A DNA stretch of 56,842 nt from Acidimicrobiia bacterium. Its GTDB lineage: Bacteria; Actinomycetota; Acidimicrobiia; Acidimicrobiales; Bin134. The notes under the pieces were generated by a model. It searched no databases and was not told the origin of the DNA. It saw nothing but the letters and a program-made list of their open reading frames with translations. Positions 1 through 9,422 of this stretch are shown piece after piece (position 1 is the first letter of the stretch; each line of letters opens with the position of its first letter). Both the position numbers and the translations under genes were made by a program. The stretch lies in contig JAJDTA010000179.1 in NCBI GenBank assembly GCA_022827405.1, positions 1 through 56,842 of the forward strand, written 5' to 3'.

Positions 1-843
1 GCCACCTTCCAATCGGGCATCGCCTCGCTGGAGCGGGTGGTGGAGCTGCTCGACGTCGACGAGATCGGTGCTGACCCCGAGCCGGCCCCCGATCCGCCGC
101 CCACCCGAGGACGGGTGGTGTTCGACGATGTCCACTTCTCCTACGAACCCGACAAACCCCTCATCACCGGGCTCGACCTGGTGGCCGAGCCGGGCCAGAC
201 GGTGGCCATCGTCGGCCCCACCGGCGCGGGCAAGACCACGCTGGTGAACCTGCTGCTGCGCTTCTACGAGCTCGACGGCGGACGCATCACTCTCGACGGG
301 GCCGACATCACCTCGCTGTCGCGCCAAGAGCTGCGCTCCAAGTTCGGCATGGTGCTCCAAGACACCTGGCTGTTCGGCGACACCATCTGGGAGAACCTGC
401 GCTACGGCAACCCCGACGCCACCGACGCCCAAATCCTCGAGGCGGCCCGAGTCACCTATGTGGAACGGTTCGTCCCCTCGCTGCCGGAGGGCTACGACAC
501 CGTCATCAATGACGAGGGCGACAACATCTCCGCCGGCCAAAAGCAGCTCCTCACAATCGCCCGGGCCTTTTTGGCCAACCCCGCCATCCTCATCCTCGAC
601 GAGGCCACCTCATCGGTGGACACCCGCACCGAAGTGCTCATCCAAGAGGCCATGAACGCCCTGCGGGCCGACCGGACCAGCTTCGTCATCGCCCACCGGC
701 TGTCCACCATCCGCGGGGCCGACACCATCGTGGTGATGGACGGCGGCCGCATCGCCGAACAGGGCTCCCACGAAGAGCTCCTAGCCCGCGCCGGCCCCTA
801 CGCCGACCTCCACGCCGCCCAATTCGCCGGCCAAGCCACCTAA
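1..843 (+). CDS. ABC exporter, C-terminal part with nucleotide-binding domain (5' end outside window)
   Basis: Partial gene: frame 1 is open from base 1, so the membrane domain lies upstream of the window. The 280 visible residues begin with the linker typical of fused exporters ([14 protein letters not shown]) and then a complete ATPase domain. Visible motifs are the Walker [10 protein letters not shown], a Q-loop in [10 protein letters not shown], the signature in the variant form ISAGQKQ instead of LSGGQ, Walker [13 protein letters not shown] with its D-loop, and the H-loop AHRLSTI. This is the ABCB/MsbA type that works as a dimer in the cytoplasmic membrane. The substrate cannot be read from the sequence. 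A heterodimeric partner gene may precede it, outside the window. Confidence 0.93.
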   Translation, partial: ATFQSGIASLERVVELLDVDEIGADPEPAPDPPPTRGRVVFDDVHFSYEPDKPLITGLDLVAEPGQTVAIVGPTGAGKTTLVNLLLRFYELDGGRITLDGADITSLSRQELRSKFGMVLQDTWLFGDTIWENLRYGNPDATDAQILEAARVTYVERFVPSLPEGYDTVINDEGDNISAGQKQLLTIARAFLANPAILILDEATSSVDTRTEVLIQEAMNALRADRTSFVIAHRLSTIRGADTIVVMDGGRIAEQGSHEELLARAGPYADLHAAQFAGQAT

Positions 844-872
844 CCCCCACCGCGGCGAACCCGCCAAAAGGG

Positions 873-957
873 CGGAGGGGGTGGGATTCGAACCCACGGT
901 GACTTGCGCCACACACGCTTTCCAAGCGTGCCGATTCGGCCGCTCTCGCACCCCTCC
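873..957 (-). tRNA. tRNA-Ser (GGA anticodon)
   Basis: On the minus strand a 7-bp acceptor stem pairs GGAGGGG (951-957) with CCCCTCC (874-880), with G as discriminator. The anticodon stem CACGC/GCGTG holds the loop TTGGAAA, giving anticodon GGA. A long variable arm, as in all serine tRNAs, and a GGTTCGAATCC T-arm are present. CCA is not encoded. A serine tRNA next to the SRP RNA and dnaX is a familiar actinobacterial arrangement. Confidence 0.95.
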
Positions 958-1050
958 GGGAGTTAGAGAATTTACCGCACACCGACGGGCGTTCCCGCAC
1001 CGGTTGGCGCTATCCTGACTGCATCCGGGCGGTGTGCCCGGTTTGGAATG

Positions 1051-1154
1051 TGATGGTCGGGTCCTGTGCAACGCCAGCCCGTGAACCGAGTCAGGGCCGG
1101 GAGGCAGCAGCTCTCAGCGGATCCTGGGGTGTGCCGCAGACCGCCTGGCCATCA
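1051..1154 (+). ncRNA. ffs: Signal recognition particle RNA, small bacterial type (4.5S)
   Basis: The conserved Ffh-binding tip is recognisable at about 1091-1112 (AGTCAGGGCCGGGAGGCAGC, matching the GUCAGGUCCGGAAGGAAGCAG type). The flanking arms keep the GCAACG and GTGTGCCG blocks, and the ends close as TGATGG (1051-1056) with CCATCA (1149-1154). The RNA scaffolds Ffh to target membrane proteins. A small hairpin (CCGGGC/GCCCGG, 1025-1041) and a TATCCT box (1011-1016) lie upstream. The exact ends are inferred from pairing. The position between tRNA-Ser and dnaX agrees with other actinobacteria. Confidence 0.87.
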
Positions 1155-1157
1155 CTT

Positions 1158-1234
1158 TCGAGACCGGGACTGTGAGGCCAGCCTGACCCTCTGGTGAAGC
1201 TTGCCGGCTGCAATAGGTACATCGAGACCGGGAC
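1158..1234. repeat. 13-bp direct repeat pair between SRP RNA and dnaX
   Basis: TCGAGACCGGGAC occurs at 1158-1170 and again, identically, at 1222-1234, start to start 64 nt apart. No gene lies between. The function is unknown; it could be a binding site in front of dnaX or a duplication. Confidence 0.6.
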
Positions 1235-1267
1235 CTTCCGCCTAGTGGGGTATAGCTGTCGCTCAGC

Positions 1268-3199
1268 GTGAGTAAAGTCGGCGCAATGGCCCTCCAGGCA
1301 CTGTATCGACGCTACCGACCGGGTCGCTTCGCCGAATTGCGCGGGCAAGAACCCGTGGTCCGGGCCCTTCAGAATGCGGTTCAACAGGGACGCGTCGGCC
1401 ATGCCTACCTGTTCAGCGGCCCGCGGGGCACCGGCAAGACCAGCACCGCCCGCATCCTGGCCAAAGCCCTCAACTGCACCAATCTGGGCGACGACGGGGA
1501 GCCCTGCGGCCAGTGCCAGTCGTGCCTCGACATTGCCAGCAACACCTCCTACGACCTGATCGAGCTCGATGCCGCCTCCAACAACAAGGTGGACGATGTC
1601 CGCGACCTCATCTCCCGGGTGGCGATGGGCTCGCCCGGCAAGGCCAAGGTGTACGTGCTCGACGAGGTCCACATGCTCACTCCCGGGGCTGAGAATGCCC
1701 TGCTGAAGACGCTCGAAGAGCCCCCCGACCATGTGGTGTTCGTGCTTTGCACCACCGAGCCCCACAAAGTGGTGCCCACCATTCGAAGCCGCACCCAGCA
1801 CCTGGAGTTCAACCTCATCGACGGCGACGTGCTGGCTGACCACGTCCGATGGGTGGTCGAGCAGGCCGAACTGGAGGTGGATGACGACGCCATCGAACAC
1901 GCGGTCCACCGGGGGGCCGGCTCGGCTCGCGACACCCTGTCGGCTCTCGACCAAATCGCCGCAGCCGGAGGGGTGGCCGACCGGCTAGAAGAGGTCAACA
2001 CCATCGTCGAGGCCTTGGGCAGCCACGACTACGGCCCCGCCCTCGTCGCCGTACACGAGACACTGAGATCGGGACGGGAGCCGAGGATTGTCGGCGAAGC
2101 CCTGCTCGACCGCCTGCGCAACGCCTTTTTGTGCGCCATGGGCGCCGATCTGAGCTATCTCACCGATGCCCAGCAAGCTGAGGCCCGGGCCACCGCCGAT
2201 CAGATCGCGCCGGCGGGGCTCACCCGAGCCCTTGAGGTGTTGGGAACCGCTTTGGTGGACATGCGCCAAGCCCCCGACCCGCGGGTGGACTTGGAAGTGG
2301 CGCTGGCCCGGCTCACCCGCCGCGATCTCGACACCGACGCCAGCGCATTGCTGGAGCGCATTGAACGCCTAGAGCGTGGCGGCATCCGTGCGCCAGCCGA
2401 TTCCACCGGTGACTCCAAACCGCCAAGAGCCGATGCGGCTTCGCCTGCTCCCCGGCAGGCCGACACTCCGACCGGCGGCCATGAGCGGGCCCGCGCCGCG
2501 GTCGCCCAAATACAAGCCAGAACGGCCGAAGCCGAAGGACGCGTCCCGACGGCGCCCGAGTCGGCCCAGGGCGATCCCGCCCCCAGCGCCGAAGCCGATG
2601 CACCCCCGGCTCAAGACCGGGCCCCGCGGCCCACTCTGGGGGCCGTGCGAGCGCAACAGGCGCCCACCGCGGCTTCGTCAGGAATTTCCCCGGCCCCGGA
2701 GGCAGCTTCCCCGGCGACACCCGGTGCCGCCTCCGTCGAGAGCGATGCGTCGCTGCCCAGCCGTGAGGAGATGGTTTTGGCCTGGGGAGACTCCATATTG
2801 GCCAATCTCCCCAACAAGGCCCGCGTCCGATTTCAGGCCGGTCGCTTCTTGACCAACGATGCCAGCACTGCGGTATTCGCCCTCCCCAATCAGATCCAGC
2901 TAGACCGATGCGAAGAAGTCCGCGACGCAGTGGACTCCGCCCTTCGCCAGCACTTCGGCCGGGCTGTGCCCCTGCGGCTGGCCGTCGACGACGACAGCAC
3001 TGCCCCGCCCCCTGATCCTCAGCCAACACCCGCCCGCTCCGCTCCGGCCGCCGATGATGACCATGAGGCCATCGACCCCAAGGAGCTCAAGGACGAGGAG
3101 ACCGTCGCCCAGGAGGCCATCTCCAGCCTCATGGCGGCCTTCCCTGACTCCGAACTGGTCACCTTCGATCCACCCGCTGCCTCCGGCCAACAGGGATAG
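1268..3199 (+). CDS. dnaX: DNA polymerase III subunits gamma/tau
   Basis: Clamp-loader ATPase that loads the DnaN sliding clamp and links the polymerases. The 643-residue product shows Walker A GPRGTGKT (51-58), the four zinc cysteines C70, C80, C83 and C86, and the Walker B/DExx-like motif VLDEVHML (D132, E133), followed by the sensor region and a Pro/Ala-rich low-complexity linker (about 375-500) before a C-terminal tau region. Start: GTG 1268 has TATAGC at 1254-1259 eight bases upstream and no Shine-Dalgarno sequence, as in other leaderless genes here. ATG 1286 ([15 protein letters not shown]) is the alternative and matches usual family N-termini. No A-rich slippery site for gamma frameshifting was seen. 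recR follows 11 bases later. Confidence 0.95.
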   Translation: MSKVGAMALQALYRRYRPGRFAELRGQEPVVRALQNAVQQGRVGHAYLFSGPRGTGKTSTARILAKALNCTNLGDDGEPCGQCQSCLDIASNTSYDLIELDAASNNKVDDVRDLISRVAMGSPGKAKVYVLDEVHMLTPGAENALLKTLEEPPDHVVFVLCTTEPHKVVPTIRSRTQHLEFNLIDGDVLADHVRWVVEQAELEVDDDAIEHAVHRGAGSARDTLSALDQIAAAGGVADRLEEVNTIVEALGSHDYGPALVAVHETLRSGREPRIVGEALLDRLRNAFLCAMGADLSYLTDAQQAEARATADQIAPAGLTRALEVLGTALVDMRQAPDPRVDLEVALARLTRRDLDTDASALLERIERLERGGIRAPADSTGDSKPPRADAASPAPRQADTPTGGHERARAAVAQIQARTAEAEGRVPTAPESAQGDPAPSAEADAPPAQDRAPRPTLGAVRAQQAPTAASSGISPAPEAASPATPGAASVESDASLPSREEMVLAWGDSILANLPNKARVRFQAGRFLTNDASTAVFALPNQIQLDRCEEVRDAVDSALRQHFGRAVPLRLAVDDDSTAPPPDPQPTPARSAPAADDDHEAIDPKELKDEETVAQEAISSLMAAFPDSELVTFDPPAASGQQG

Positions 3200-3210
3200 T
3201 CGGGCCCCGC

Positions 3211-3822
3211 GTGAGCAGCGTCTACTCCGCCCCGGTCCAGACATTGATCGACGAGCTCGGACGCCTGCCCGGCATTGGTCCCAAATCGGCCCAGCGCATC
3301 GCCTTTCACCTCCTGAAACTGCCCACGCTCGACGCCGTGCGGCTGGCTGATGCCATCAAGGAGGCCAAAGCCAAAATCCAGTTCTGCCAGCGGTGCTTCA
3401 ACATCAGCGAGCACCCCGAATGCGAGCTGTGCTCCGATCATCGGCGCGACCCGGCCCTCTTGTGCGTGGTGGAAGAGCCCCGCGACATCGTGGCCCTGGA
3501 GAAGACCCGGGATTTCCGAGGCCGTTACCACGTGCTCGGCGGCGCCATCAACCCCATCGAGGGCATCGGACCTGATCAGCTCCGCATCAAAGAACTGCTA
3601 GCCCGCATCAACGAAGAGACCGTCACCGAGGTCATCTGCTGCACCAACCCCAACATCGAGGGCGAGGCCACCGCCATGTACCTGGCCCGGCTCATCGAAC
3701 CGCTGGGTGTGGCCGTTACCCGAATCGCCAGCGGCCTGCCGGTAGGTGGCGACTTGGAGTATGCCGATGAGCTCACCCTCAGCCGGGCATTGGAGGGACG
3801 CCAGCGGATCTCCGCCACCTGA
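3211..3822 (+). CDS. recR: Recombination protein RecR
   Basis: RecFOR-pathway protein that helps load RecA at gaps. The length (203 residues) is typical. It has an N-terminal helix-hairpin-helix ([20 protein letters not shown]), a C4 zinc finger (C59, C62, C71, C74) and a Toprim domain with the [14 protein letters not shown] motif. The start is GTG 3211. It lies directly after dnaX, a widely conserved pairing, and probably shares its transcript. A terminator-like hairpin follows the gene. Confidence 0.96.
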   Translation: MSSVYSAPVQTLIDELGRLPGIGPKSAQRIAFHLLKLPTLDAVRLADAIKEAKAKIQFCQRCFNISEHPECELCSDHRRDPALLCVVEEPRDIVALEKTRDFRGRYHVLGGAINPIEGIGPDQLRIKELLARINEETVTEVICCTNPNIEGEATAMYLARLIEPLGVAVTRIASGLPVGGDLEYADELTLSRALEGRQRISAT

Positions 3823-3829
3823 CCAAGCC

Positions 3830-3858
3830 GAATCCCATTAAGGCTGAATCCCATTAAG
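3830..3858. repeat. 13-bp tandem direct repeat after recR
   Basis: GAATCCCATTAAG occurs at 3830-3842 and at 3846-3858, spaced by three bases, immediately before the terminator hairpin. No function is evident. Confidence 0.6.
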
Positions 3859-3930
3859 CAAGACACCGCCTCAGCGAGTCGGGCGGGGGGCAATGGATCC
3901 GACGCACATGAGGCGGTGCTTGTTTGTTTC
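3859..3930. terminator. Probable bidirectional terminator between recR and the thiolase gene
   Basis: CAAG(A)CACCGCCTCA (3859-3873) pairs with TGAGGCGGTGCTTG (3909-3922), a 14-bp stem with one bulge; GTCGG/CCGAC can extend pairing inside the loop. On the plus strand a T-rich tract (TTTGTTTCATTT) follows. The two flanking genes converge here. The remaining bases to 3984 are AT-rich and hold nothing recognised. Confidence 0.65.
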
Positions 3931-3984
3931 ATTTACATTACGAAAATGACGAAACAAAGTCAAGTCATTACTGAATTGTAATAA

Positions 3985-5163
3985 TCAAACCTGAACCAGC
4001 AGCGCATCGCCCTGGCCTCCGCCGCCGCACAACGCGGCAGCGCCCACACCGCCTCCCCGACGGCGCAGCTCGTGCAACAACGTGAGCACAAGGCGGTTAC
4101 CACTGGCTCCAATGGGATGGCCCAAGGCGATGGCTCCGCCGTTCACGTTCACCACGTCGTCGGAAATCCCCAGATCGGCCATCGAGGCCAGCGCCACCGC
4201 GGCGAACGCCTCGTTGATCTCGAACAAGTCCACGTCGCCCAGGCTCAACTCGGCCGACTTGAGCGCTTGCAAGATGGCCCGCGACGGCTGGGTGAGCAGC
4301 GATGGGTCAGGACCGGCCACCTGTCCGTAGCCCACATACGTCCCCAGCGGCGTCACTCCTAGCTGTTCGGCCCGTTCCCGGCTGGCCACCACCAGGGCAC
4401 TGGCCCCGTCGGAGATCTGCGAGGCGTTGCCCGCGGTGATGTTGCCCGCCTCGGCAAACGCGGGACGAAGCCGGCCCAGCGACTCGGCGGTGGCATCCGA
4501 CCTCACTCCCTCGTCGGTCGAAACCAACACCGGATCGCCCCGGCGCTGGGGTACCTCCACCGTCACCAGCTCATCGTCGTACAACCCCGCAGCCGCCGCG
4601 GCCCCGGCCCGTTGGTGAGACTGAGCCGAGAACGCATCCTGGGGCTCGCGGGGCAGCCCGCTGGATGCCGCGTATTTCTCGGTACCCGTGCCCATGGCAC
4701 AGTGGTCGAAGGCGCAGAACAGCCCGTCGTACATCATGGAGTCCACCAGGTCGCCGTCGCCCAGGCGATACCCCTCCCGGGCCTTGGTCAACAGGTAGGG
4801 CGCCTTGGTCATCGACTCCATCCCTCCGGCCACCACGATCTCGGCATCGCCCGCCGAGATCATCTGGTGGGCCAGATAAACGGCGTTGATGCCCGACAAG
4901 CACACCTTGTTCACCGTGGTGGACGGCACCGTCATGGGGATGCCTGCCCCCACCGCGGCCTGTCGGGCAGTGGCCTGGCCTTCCCCGGCCAAGAGCACCT
5001 GGCCCATGAACACGTAGTCCACCTGCTCGGGAGACACCCCCGCCCGCTCCAACGCCGCTCGAACGGCCAGCGCCCCCAGTTCGGTCCCAAGAAACGACGC
5101 CAGCCCACCCGACATCTTCCCGATGGGCGTGCGGGCCCCGGCCAAGATCACCGTCTCGCTCAT
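3985..5163 (-). CDS. Thiolase (acetyl-CoA C-acetyltransferase family)
   Basis: A 392-residue thiolase. The nucleophilic Cys88 sits in NKVCLSGINA, His349 in GGAIALGHPIGASG and the second catalytic Cys379 in CGGGGQGDA. It catalyses acyl-CoA condensation or thiolytic cleavage, in beta-oxidation or acetoacetyl-CoA metabolism; motifs alone do not separate the two. ATG 5163 has a good GGGGAAG ribosome binding site. It diverges from the exonuclease gene with only about 50 bp between, and it converges on recR. With the carboxylase, mutase, dehydrogenase and CoA-transferase genes it adds to an acyl-CoA-rich neighbourhood. Confidence 0.92.
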   Translation of the reverse strand: MSETVILAGARTPIGKMSGGLASFLGTELGALAVRAALERAGVSPEQVDYVFMGQVLLAGEGQATARQAAVGAGIPMTVPSTTVNKVCLSGINAVYLAHQMISAGDAEIVVAGGMESMTKAPYLLTKAREGYRLGDGDLVDSMMYDGLFCAFDHCAMGTGTEKYAASSGLPREPQDAFSAQSHQRAGAAAAAGLYDDELVTVEVPQRRGDPVLVSTDEGVRSDATAESLGRLRPAFAEAGNITAGNASQISDGASALVVASRERAEQLGVTPLGTYVGYGQVAGPDPSLLTQPSRAILQALKSAELSLGDVDLFEINEAFAAVALASMADLGISDDVVNVNGGAIALGHPIGASGNRLVLTLLHELRRRGGGVGAAALCGGGGQGDALLVQV

Positions 5164-5203
5164 TACTTCCCCTTTGCCTGTTCGCCTTCGATGCCGAACA
5201 GGA

Positions 5204-5209
5204 TACGGT
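5204..5209 (+). promoter_or_regulatory. Candidate -10 box of leaderless exonuclease mRNA
   Basis: TACGGT ends six bases before GTG 5216. This spacing would place transcription start at the start codon. No Shine-Dalgarno sequence is visible and the -35 is weak. Confidence 0.4.
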
Positions 5210-5215
5210 CGCGAT

Positions 5216-6091
5216 GTGCGGGTCCACCTTGTTGACGGAACATATGAGCTGTTCCGCTATCACTTCTCCCCCGGCAACCGCGACCCCGAATTCGGGGCGG
5301 CCCGGGGGGTGGTCCACAGCATGCTCCAACTGGTCGACGACGGGGCCACCCACATCGGGGTGGCCACCGACCAAGTGATTGAGTCGTTCCGCAACGAGCT
5401 GTGGCCCGACTACAAGACCGGTGAGGGAGTGGCCCCTGAGCTGATGGGCCAGTTTCCCCTGGTGGAGGAGGCGTTGGCCGCCGCCGGTTTCTGCGTCTGG
5501 CCCATGGTGCGCCACGAGGCCGACGACGCTATGGGCGCCGCCGCCCGCAAGGCCGCCCTCGATCCACGCGTTGAGCAGGTCCTGATCTGCACTCCCGACA
5601 AAGACCTGGCCCAATGCGTCACCGCCGACGGGCGCATCGTGCAGTACGACCGCCGCCAGCAAAAGCTCATCGACCATCAAGGGGTGGTGGACAAGTTCGG
5701 GGTTGTACCCGAGTCGATCCCCGACTACCTGGCCCTGGTGGGCGACACCGCCGACGGTTTCCCCGGCCTGTCTGGCTGGGGCGCCCGCTCCACCGCCACG
5801 GTGCTGTCCCACTACATCCATTTGGAGAACATCCCCGACGCCGTCGGACAGTGGGAGGTGAGCGTGCGGGGATCGGCCAAGCTGGCCGCTACCTTGGCCG
5901 AGAATCGGGAGCTGGCCATGCTGTTCCGGGAGGTGGCCACCATCGCCGACGATGCCCCCACCTTCGAGCGCCTCGAAGAGCTGGCCTGGGCTGGCCCTGC
6001 CGCCGAATTCCCCGAGCTGATGGGCAAAATGGGGGGCGAGCACCTCGTGGAACGGGCCGAGAAACTGAAGGCACGGATCGGGCAGAGCTGA
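5216..6091 (+). CDS. Stand-alone 5'-3' exonuclease (PolI N-terminal/FEN family)
   Basis: A 291-residue protein resembling the 5'-nuclease domain of DNA polymerase I without any polymerase part. Acidic metal-binding motifs are visible: D7 in LVDGTYELF, HEADDAMG, CTPDKDLAQ, and DTADGFPG at the start of the helix-hairpin-helix region. It would remove 5' flaps or RNA primers. The start is GTG 5216; an upstream in-frame extension would overlap the divergent thiolase gene. A leaderless -10 box precedes it. The next gene begins 15 bases later. Whether it supports or replaces the PolI nuclease cannot be decided here. Confidence 0.87.
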   Translation: MRVHLVDGTYELFRYHFSPGNRDPEFGAARGVVHSMLQLVDDGATHIGVATDQVIESFRNELWPDYKTGEGVAPELMGQFPLVEEALAAAGFCVWPMVRHEADDAMGAAARKAALDPRVEQVLICTPDKDLAQCVTADGRIVQYDRRQQKLIDHQGVVDKFGVVPESIPDYLALVGDTADGFPGLSGWGARSTATVLSHYIHLENIPDAVGQWEVSVRGSAKLAATLAENRELAMLFREVATIADDAPTFERLEELAWAGPAAEFPELMGKMGGEHLVERAEKLKARIGQS

Positions 6092-6106
6092 AGGGAACCA
6101 CCACCT

Positions 6107-7243
6107 ATGCGCACCGCTATCACCGAGATGTTCGGCATCGAGTTTCCCATCATGGCCTTCACCCACTGTCGCGACGTGGCCGCCGAGGTCAGCCGCGCCG
6201 GCGGGCTGGGAGTTCTGGGCGTTGTCGGGCACACCGACGAAGAGTTGGACACCGATCTGGCTTGGATTCGAGAGCAGGTTGGCGACCGACCCTTCGGCGT
6301 CGACCTCATTGTTCCCGCCCGGTACGAAGGGGCTGACCAAGGCGGGCTGGACACCGACGAGGTAAGGGCGCGCATCCCCGCGGAGCATCATCAGTTCCTC
6401 GACGAGCTGCTCGAACGCTACGACGTGCCCCCACTGCCTGACGACGACGGTCCCACCCAGAATTGGGGAGCCGCCGCCCCGGTCTCCAGCCGCCGAGCCG
6501 ATCGCCAGCTAGAGATTGCCCTGGCCTACGAGCCCGCTTTGGTGGCCAACGCGCTGGGCCCGCCTCCCCCGGAGATGATCGCGAAGAGCCAGGCCACCGG
6601 GGCCAAAGTGGCTGCTTTGGCCGGTCGGGCTGTCCACGCCGAGCGCCATGTCGCTGCCGGCGTGGATCTCATCATCGCCCAGGGCTACGAAGCCGGCGGC
6701 CACACCGGCGAGATCGGCTCGATGGTGCTCATACCCGAGGTAGCCGACGCGGTGGCCCCCGTACCGGTGCTGGGCGCAGGGGGCATCGGCCGAGGCCGCC
6801 AGATGGCGGCGGCCATGGCCTTGGGCGCTCAGGGAGTGTGGTGCGGGTCGGTGTGGCTCACCACCGAGGAAGCCGAAACCAGCCCGGCGGTCAAGGAGAA
6901 GTTCCTGGGCGCTGGTTCATCGGACACCGAGCGGTCCCGCACCCTCACCGGCAAGCCGGCCCGGATGCTGCGCTCGGCGTGGACCGAGGAGTGGAACCGG
7001 GCCGACACCCCCGATCCGCTGCCCATGCCGATGCAGATCATCTTGACCGGCGAGGCTCGTCGTCGCATCGACCGGGTGTCCCATCATCCCGACAGCGGCG
7101 CCCAGAAGCTGGCCAACTACTTCGTCGGCCAAATCGTCGGCACCATGAACCAGGTCCTCCCCACCCGCCAAGTGGTCTACAACCTCGTCGAGGAGTTCAT
7201 CGAGGCGGTTGAGGGTCTCCAATCTCAACTTGAAGACGGATAG
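6107..7243 (+). CDS. Nitronate monooxygenase-like FMN protein (2-nitropropane dioxygenase family)
   Basis: A 378-residue TIM-barrel flavoprotein. The start MFGIEFPIMAF, AGGLGVLG and the FMN/catalytic region QGYEAGGHTGEIG (His of the active-site loop) followed by VLGAGGIGRG are typical of the family. Such enzymes oxidise nitronates or act as NAD(P)H:flavin oxidoreductases; the natural substrate is unknown. A mid-protein insertion (about residues 75-125) and a C-terminal region make it longer than minimal members. It follows the exonuclease by 15 bases. Its 3' end overlaps the end of the convergent LOG gene. Confidence 0.85.
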   Translation: MRTAITEMFGIEFPIMAFTHCRDVAAEVSRAGGLGVLGVVGHTDEELDTDLAWIREQVGDRPFGVDLIVPARYEGADQGGLDTDEVRARIPAEHHQFLDELLERYDVPPLPDDDGPTQNWGAAAPVSSRRADRQLEIALAYEPALVANALGPPPPEMIAKSQATGAKVAALAGRAVHAERHVAAGVDLIIAQGYEAGGHTGEIGSMVLIPEVADAVAPVPVLGAGGIGRGRQMAAAMALGAQGVWCGSVWLTTEEAETSPAVKEKFLGAGSSDTERSRTLTGKPARMLRSAWTEEWNRADTPDPLPMPMQIILTGEARRRIDRVSHHPDSGAQKLANYFVGQIVGTMNQVLPTRQVVYNLVEEFIEAVEGLQSQLEDG

Positions 7244-7806
7244 AGCAGTTCTAGGGCCTCTTCGATCGAGCCCGCCCGCTGGATGATCCCCGCCTTTTCG
7301 GGCTTTATGAACCCAACATCGACAAGCTGTCGGTGAAACGCGGCCAACGGCGCCCAGAATCCGTCTTCGTCCAGCAGCACCACCGGCTTGTACCGCCCGC
7401 CCTCGTGCAATCCGAGCTGGGTCCAGGTGGCGGCCTCAAACAACTCCTCCTGGGTTCCCAATCCCCCAGGCAGCGCGCAAAATCCGTCCGACAGCGAGTA
7501 CATGAGCTGCTTGCGCTCGTGCATATCGTTCACCAAATGGAGCTCGGTCAGCCCCTGATGGGCCACCTCGATCTCGTCCAGAAAGTTCGGGATCACCCCG
7601 ATCACCTCACCGCCCGCGGCCATGGCCGCGTCGGCCATCACCCCCATGAGCCCTACCCGACCCCCGCCGAACACCACACCAATGCCCTCGTCAGCCAACC
7701 GCCGCCCCAAAACAGCCGCCAACTCCGCAAACCCCGCCTCAGTACCCAAAGAAGAACTGCAAAACACCGCCACGCGCCGCGGCGTTTCCTCCGATTCCCA
7801 AGTCAC
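7225..7806 (-). CDS. LOG family protein (TIGR00730 type)
   Basis: A 193-residue protein with the family motifs GGGRVGLMG (48-56) and PGGLGTQEE (113-121). Family members hydrolyse nucleoside 5'-monophosphates to base and ribose 5-phosphate; the plant-type members activate cytokinins. In bacteria the role is often unclear. The start is taken at GTG 7806 (TWESEETPRRVAVFC follows), because longer versions run into the divergent carboxylase gene, only 45 bp away. The last 19 bases overlap the 3' end of the flavoprotein gene. Confidence 0.88.
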   Translation of the reverse strand: MTWESEETPRRVAVFCSSSLGTEAGFAELAAVLGRRLADEGIGVVFGGGRVGLMGVMADAAMAAGGEVIGVIPNFLDEIEVAHQGLTELHLVNDMHERKQLMYSLSDGFCALPGGLGTQEELFEAATWTQLGLHEGGRYKPVVLLDEDGFWAPLAAFHRQLVDVGFIKPEKAGIIQRAGSIEEALELLYPSSS

Positions 7807-7851
7807 AAGAGTGAGGCTACCGGCCCCAGCCCCATGTAGCCTGTCACCACA

Positions 7852-9408
7852 ATGGCCGAACACTCCATGAAAGACCGCCTCAACGACTTGGAGCGTCGCA
7901 AGTACGAGGCACTCCACGCAGGACCCCAGCGGGCGGTGGACCGCCAACACGACAAGGGCAAGATGCTGGCCCGGGAGCGCATCGAGTACCTCCTCGACGA
8001 CGGCTCCTTCCACGAACTCGACATGTTGGCCCGCCATCGGGCGCTGGACAGCGGCATCGAGGAACGCCCGTACACCGATGGTGTAATCACCGGTTGGGGC
8101 ACCATCGATGGCCGCAAGGTGTTCCTGTTCGCCCAAGACTTCACCGTGTTCGGAGGGGCGCTGGGGGAGGTGTTCGCCGAGAAGATCCATAAGGTGATGG
8201 ACTTGGCCCTGTCGGTGGGCGCGCCCATGATCGGCCTCAACGACGGCGCTGGCGCCCGCATTCAAGAGGGGGTGGTATCGCTCGACTCCTACGGCGGCAT
8301 CTTTCACCGCAACGTGAAGTCATCGGGCGTCATCCCCCAGATCAGCGTGATCCTGGGGCCGTGCGCGGGCGGGGCGGTGTACAGCCCGGCCATGACCGAC
8401 TTCGTGTTCATGGTGGCCGAGAAGTCGCACATGTTCATCACCGGCCCCGACGTGGTGAAAACGGTCACCGGCGAGGAGGTCACGCTGGAGGACCTGGGTG
8501 GCGCCCGCTCACACTCCACCAAGTCGGGAGTGGCCACTTTCGTGGGCGCGACCGAGGAGGAGGTGCTCGACGAGGTCCGCTTTTTGGTCAGCCACCTGCC
8601 GGCCAACAACCTCGAGGAGCCTCCCCAGGTTGACGCCACCGACGATCCCGAGCGGCTCGCCCCCGAGTTGCGGGACATCATGCCCGACAGCCCCAATTTG
8701 CCTTACGACATGCGCAAGGTGATCGGTGCGGTGGTGGACGACGGGGAGTTCATGGAGTACCACGCCCACTGGGCCCAGTCGATCGTGTGCGGCTTCGCCC
8801 GACTGAACGGCTACACGGTCGGCGTGGTGGGCAATCAGCCGATGGTGCTGGCCGGGGTGCTCGACATCGAGTCGTCTTCCAAGGCAGCCCGCTTCGTGCG
8901 GACTTGCGACGCCTTCAACATCCCGCTTCTCACCTTTGTCGACGTCCCCGGTTTTCTGCCCGGCGTCGATCAGGAGCACGGCGGCATCATCCGCCATGGG
9001 GCCAAGCTGCTGTACGCCTACTGCGAGGCCACCGTGCCCCGCATCCAGGTCATCACCCGCAAGGCCTACGGCGGGGCCTACGTGGTGATGGACTCCAAAT
9101 CGGTGGGATCCGACCTGTCGTTCGCCTGGCCGGGGGCTGAGCTGGCCGTCATGGGCCCGCAGGGGGCGGTGGAGATCATCTACCGCCGCGAGCTCCAGTC
9201 GGCCGCCGATCCCGTCGCTCGACGGGCCGAGTTGGTGGACGATTACACCGAGCGCTACGCCAATCCCTACATCGCCGCTGAACGGGGCTACATCGACGAC
9301 GTGATCGATCCTGCCGACACCCGCCGGCTGGTGATCGCCGGATTCGAAATGCTCCGCTCCAAGCGGGAGGAGCTGCTGCCCCGCAAGCACGGGGTTATCC
9401 CGCTGTAA
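7852..9408 (+). CDS. pccB: Acyl-CoA carboxylase, carboxyltransferase (beta) subunit, probably propionyl-CoA carboxylase
   Basis: A 518-residue carboxyltransferase with both crotonase-like halves. The acyl-CoA oxyanion motif GLNDGAGARIQEGV is in the N-terminal half and the biotin-side GGIIRHGAKLLYAY and ITRKAYGGAYVVM in the C-terminal half. It transfers carboxyl from biotin to propionyl- or acetyl-CoA and would need a biotinylated alpha subunit encoded elsewhere. ATG 7852 has no Shine-Dalgarno sequence but TAGCCT (7837-7842) nine bases upstream; ATG 7867 is an alternative. The small epsilon subunit follows at once. Propionyl-CoA specificity is inferred from the nearby mutase/MeaB genes. Confidence 0.93.
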   Translation: MAEHSMKDRLNDLERRKYEALHAGPQRAVDRQHDKGKMLARERIEYLLDDGSFHELDMLARHRALDSGIEERPYTDGVITGWGTIDGRKVFLFAQDFTVFGGALGEVFAEKIHKVMDLALSVGAPMIGLNDGAGARIQEGVVSLDSYGGIFHRNVKSSGVIPQISVILGPCAGGAVYSPAMTDFVFMVAEKSHMFITGPDVVKTVTGEEVTLEDLGGARSHSTKSGVATFVGATEEEVLDEVRFLVSHLPANNLEEPPQVDATDDPERLAPELRDIMPDSPNLPYDMRKVIGAVVDDGEFMEYHAHWAQSIVCGFARLNGYTVGVVGNQPMVLAGVLDIESSSKAARFVRTCDAFNIPLLTFVDVPGFLPGVDQEHGGIIRHGAKLLYAYCEATVPRIQVITRKAYGGAYVVMDSKSVGSDLSFAWPGAELAVMGPQGAVEIIYRRELQSAADPVARRAELVDDYTERYANPYIAAERGYIDDVIDPADTRRLVIAGFEMLRSKREELLPRKHGVIPL

Positions 9409-9422
9409 CGATCCTTGAAGAC

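Noticed and set aside
2380-2760. Possible frameshift site in dnaX producing gamma
   Set aside because: The linker region has no A-rich slippery heptamer with a downstream stop; only tau can be supported.
4571-6391. A 606-codon open frame on the minus strand
   Set aside because: It covers the exonuclease gene in antisense and the thiolase in another phase; both have intact catalytic motifs.
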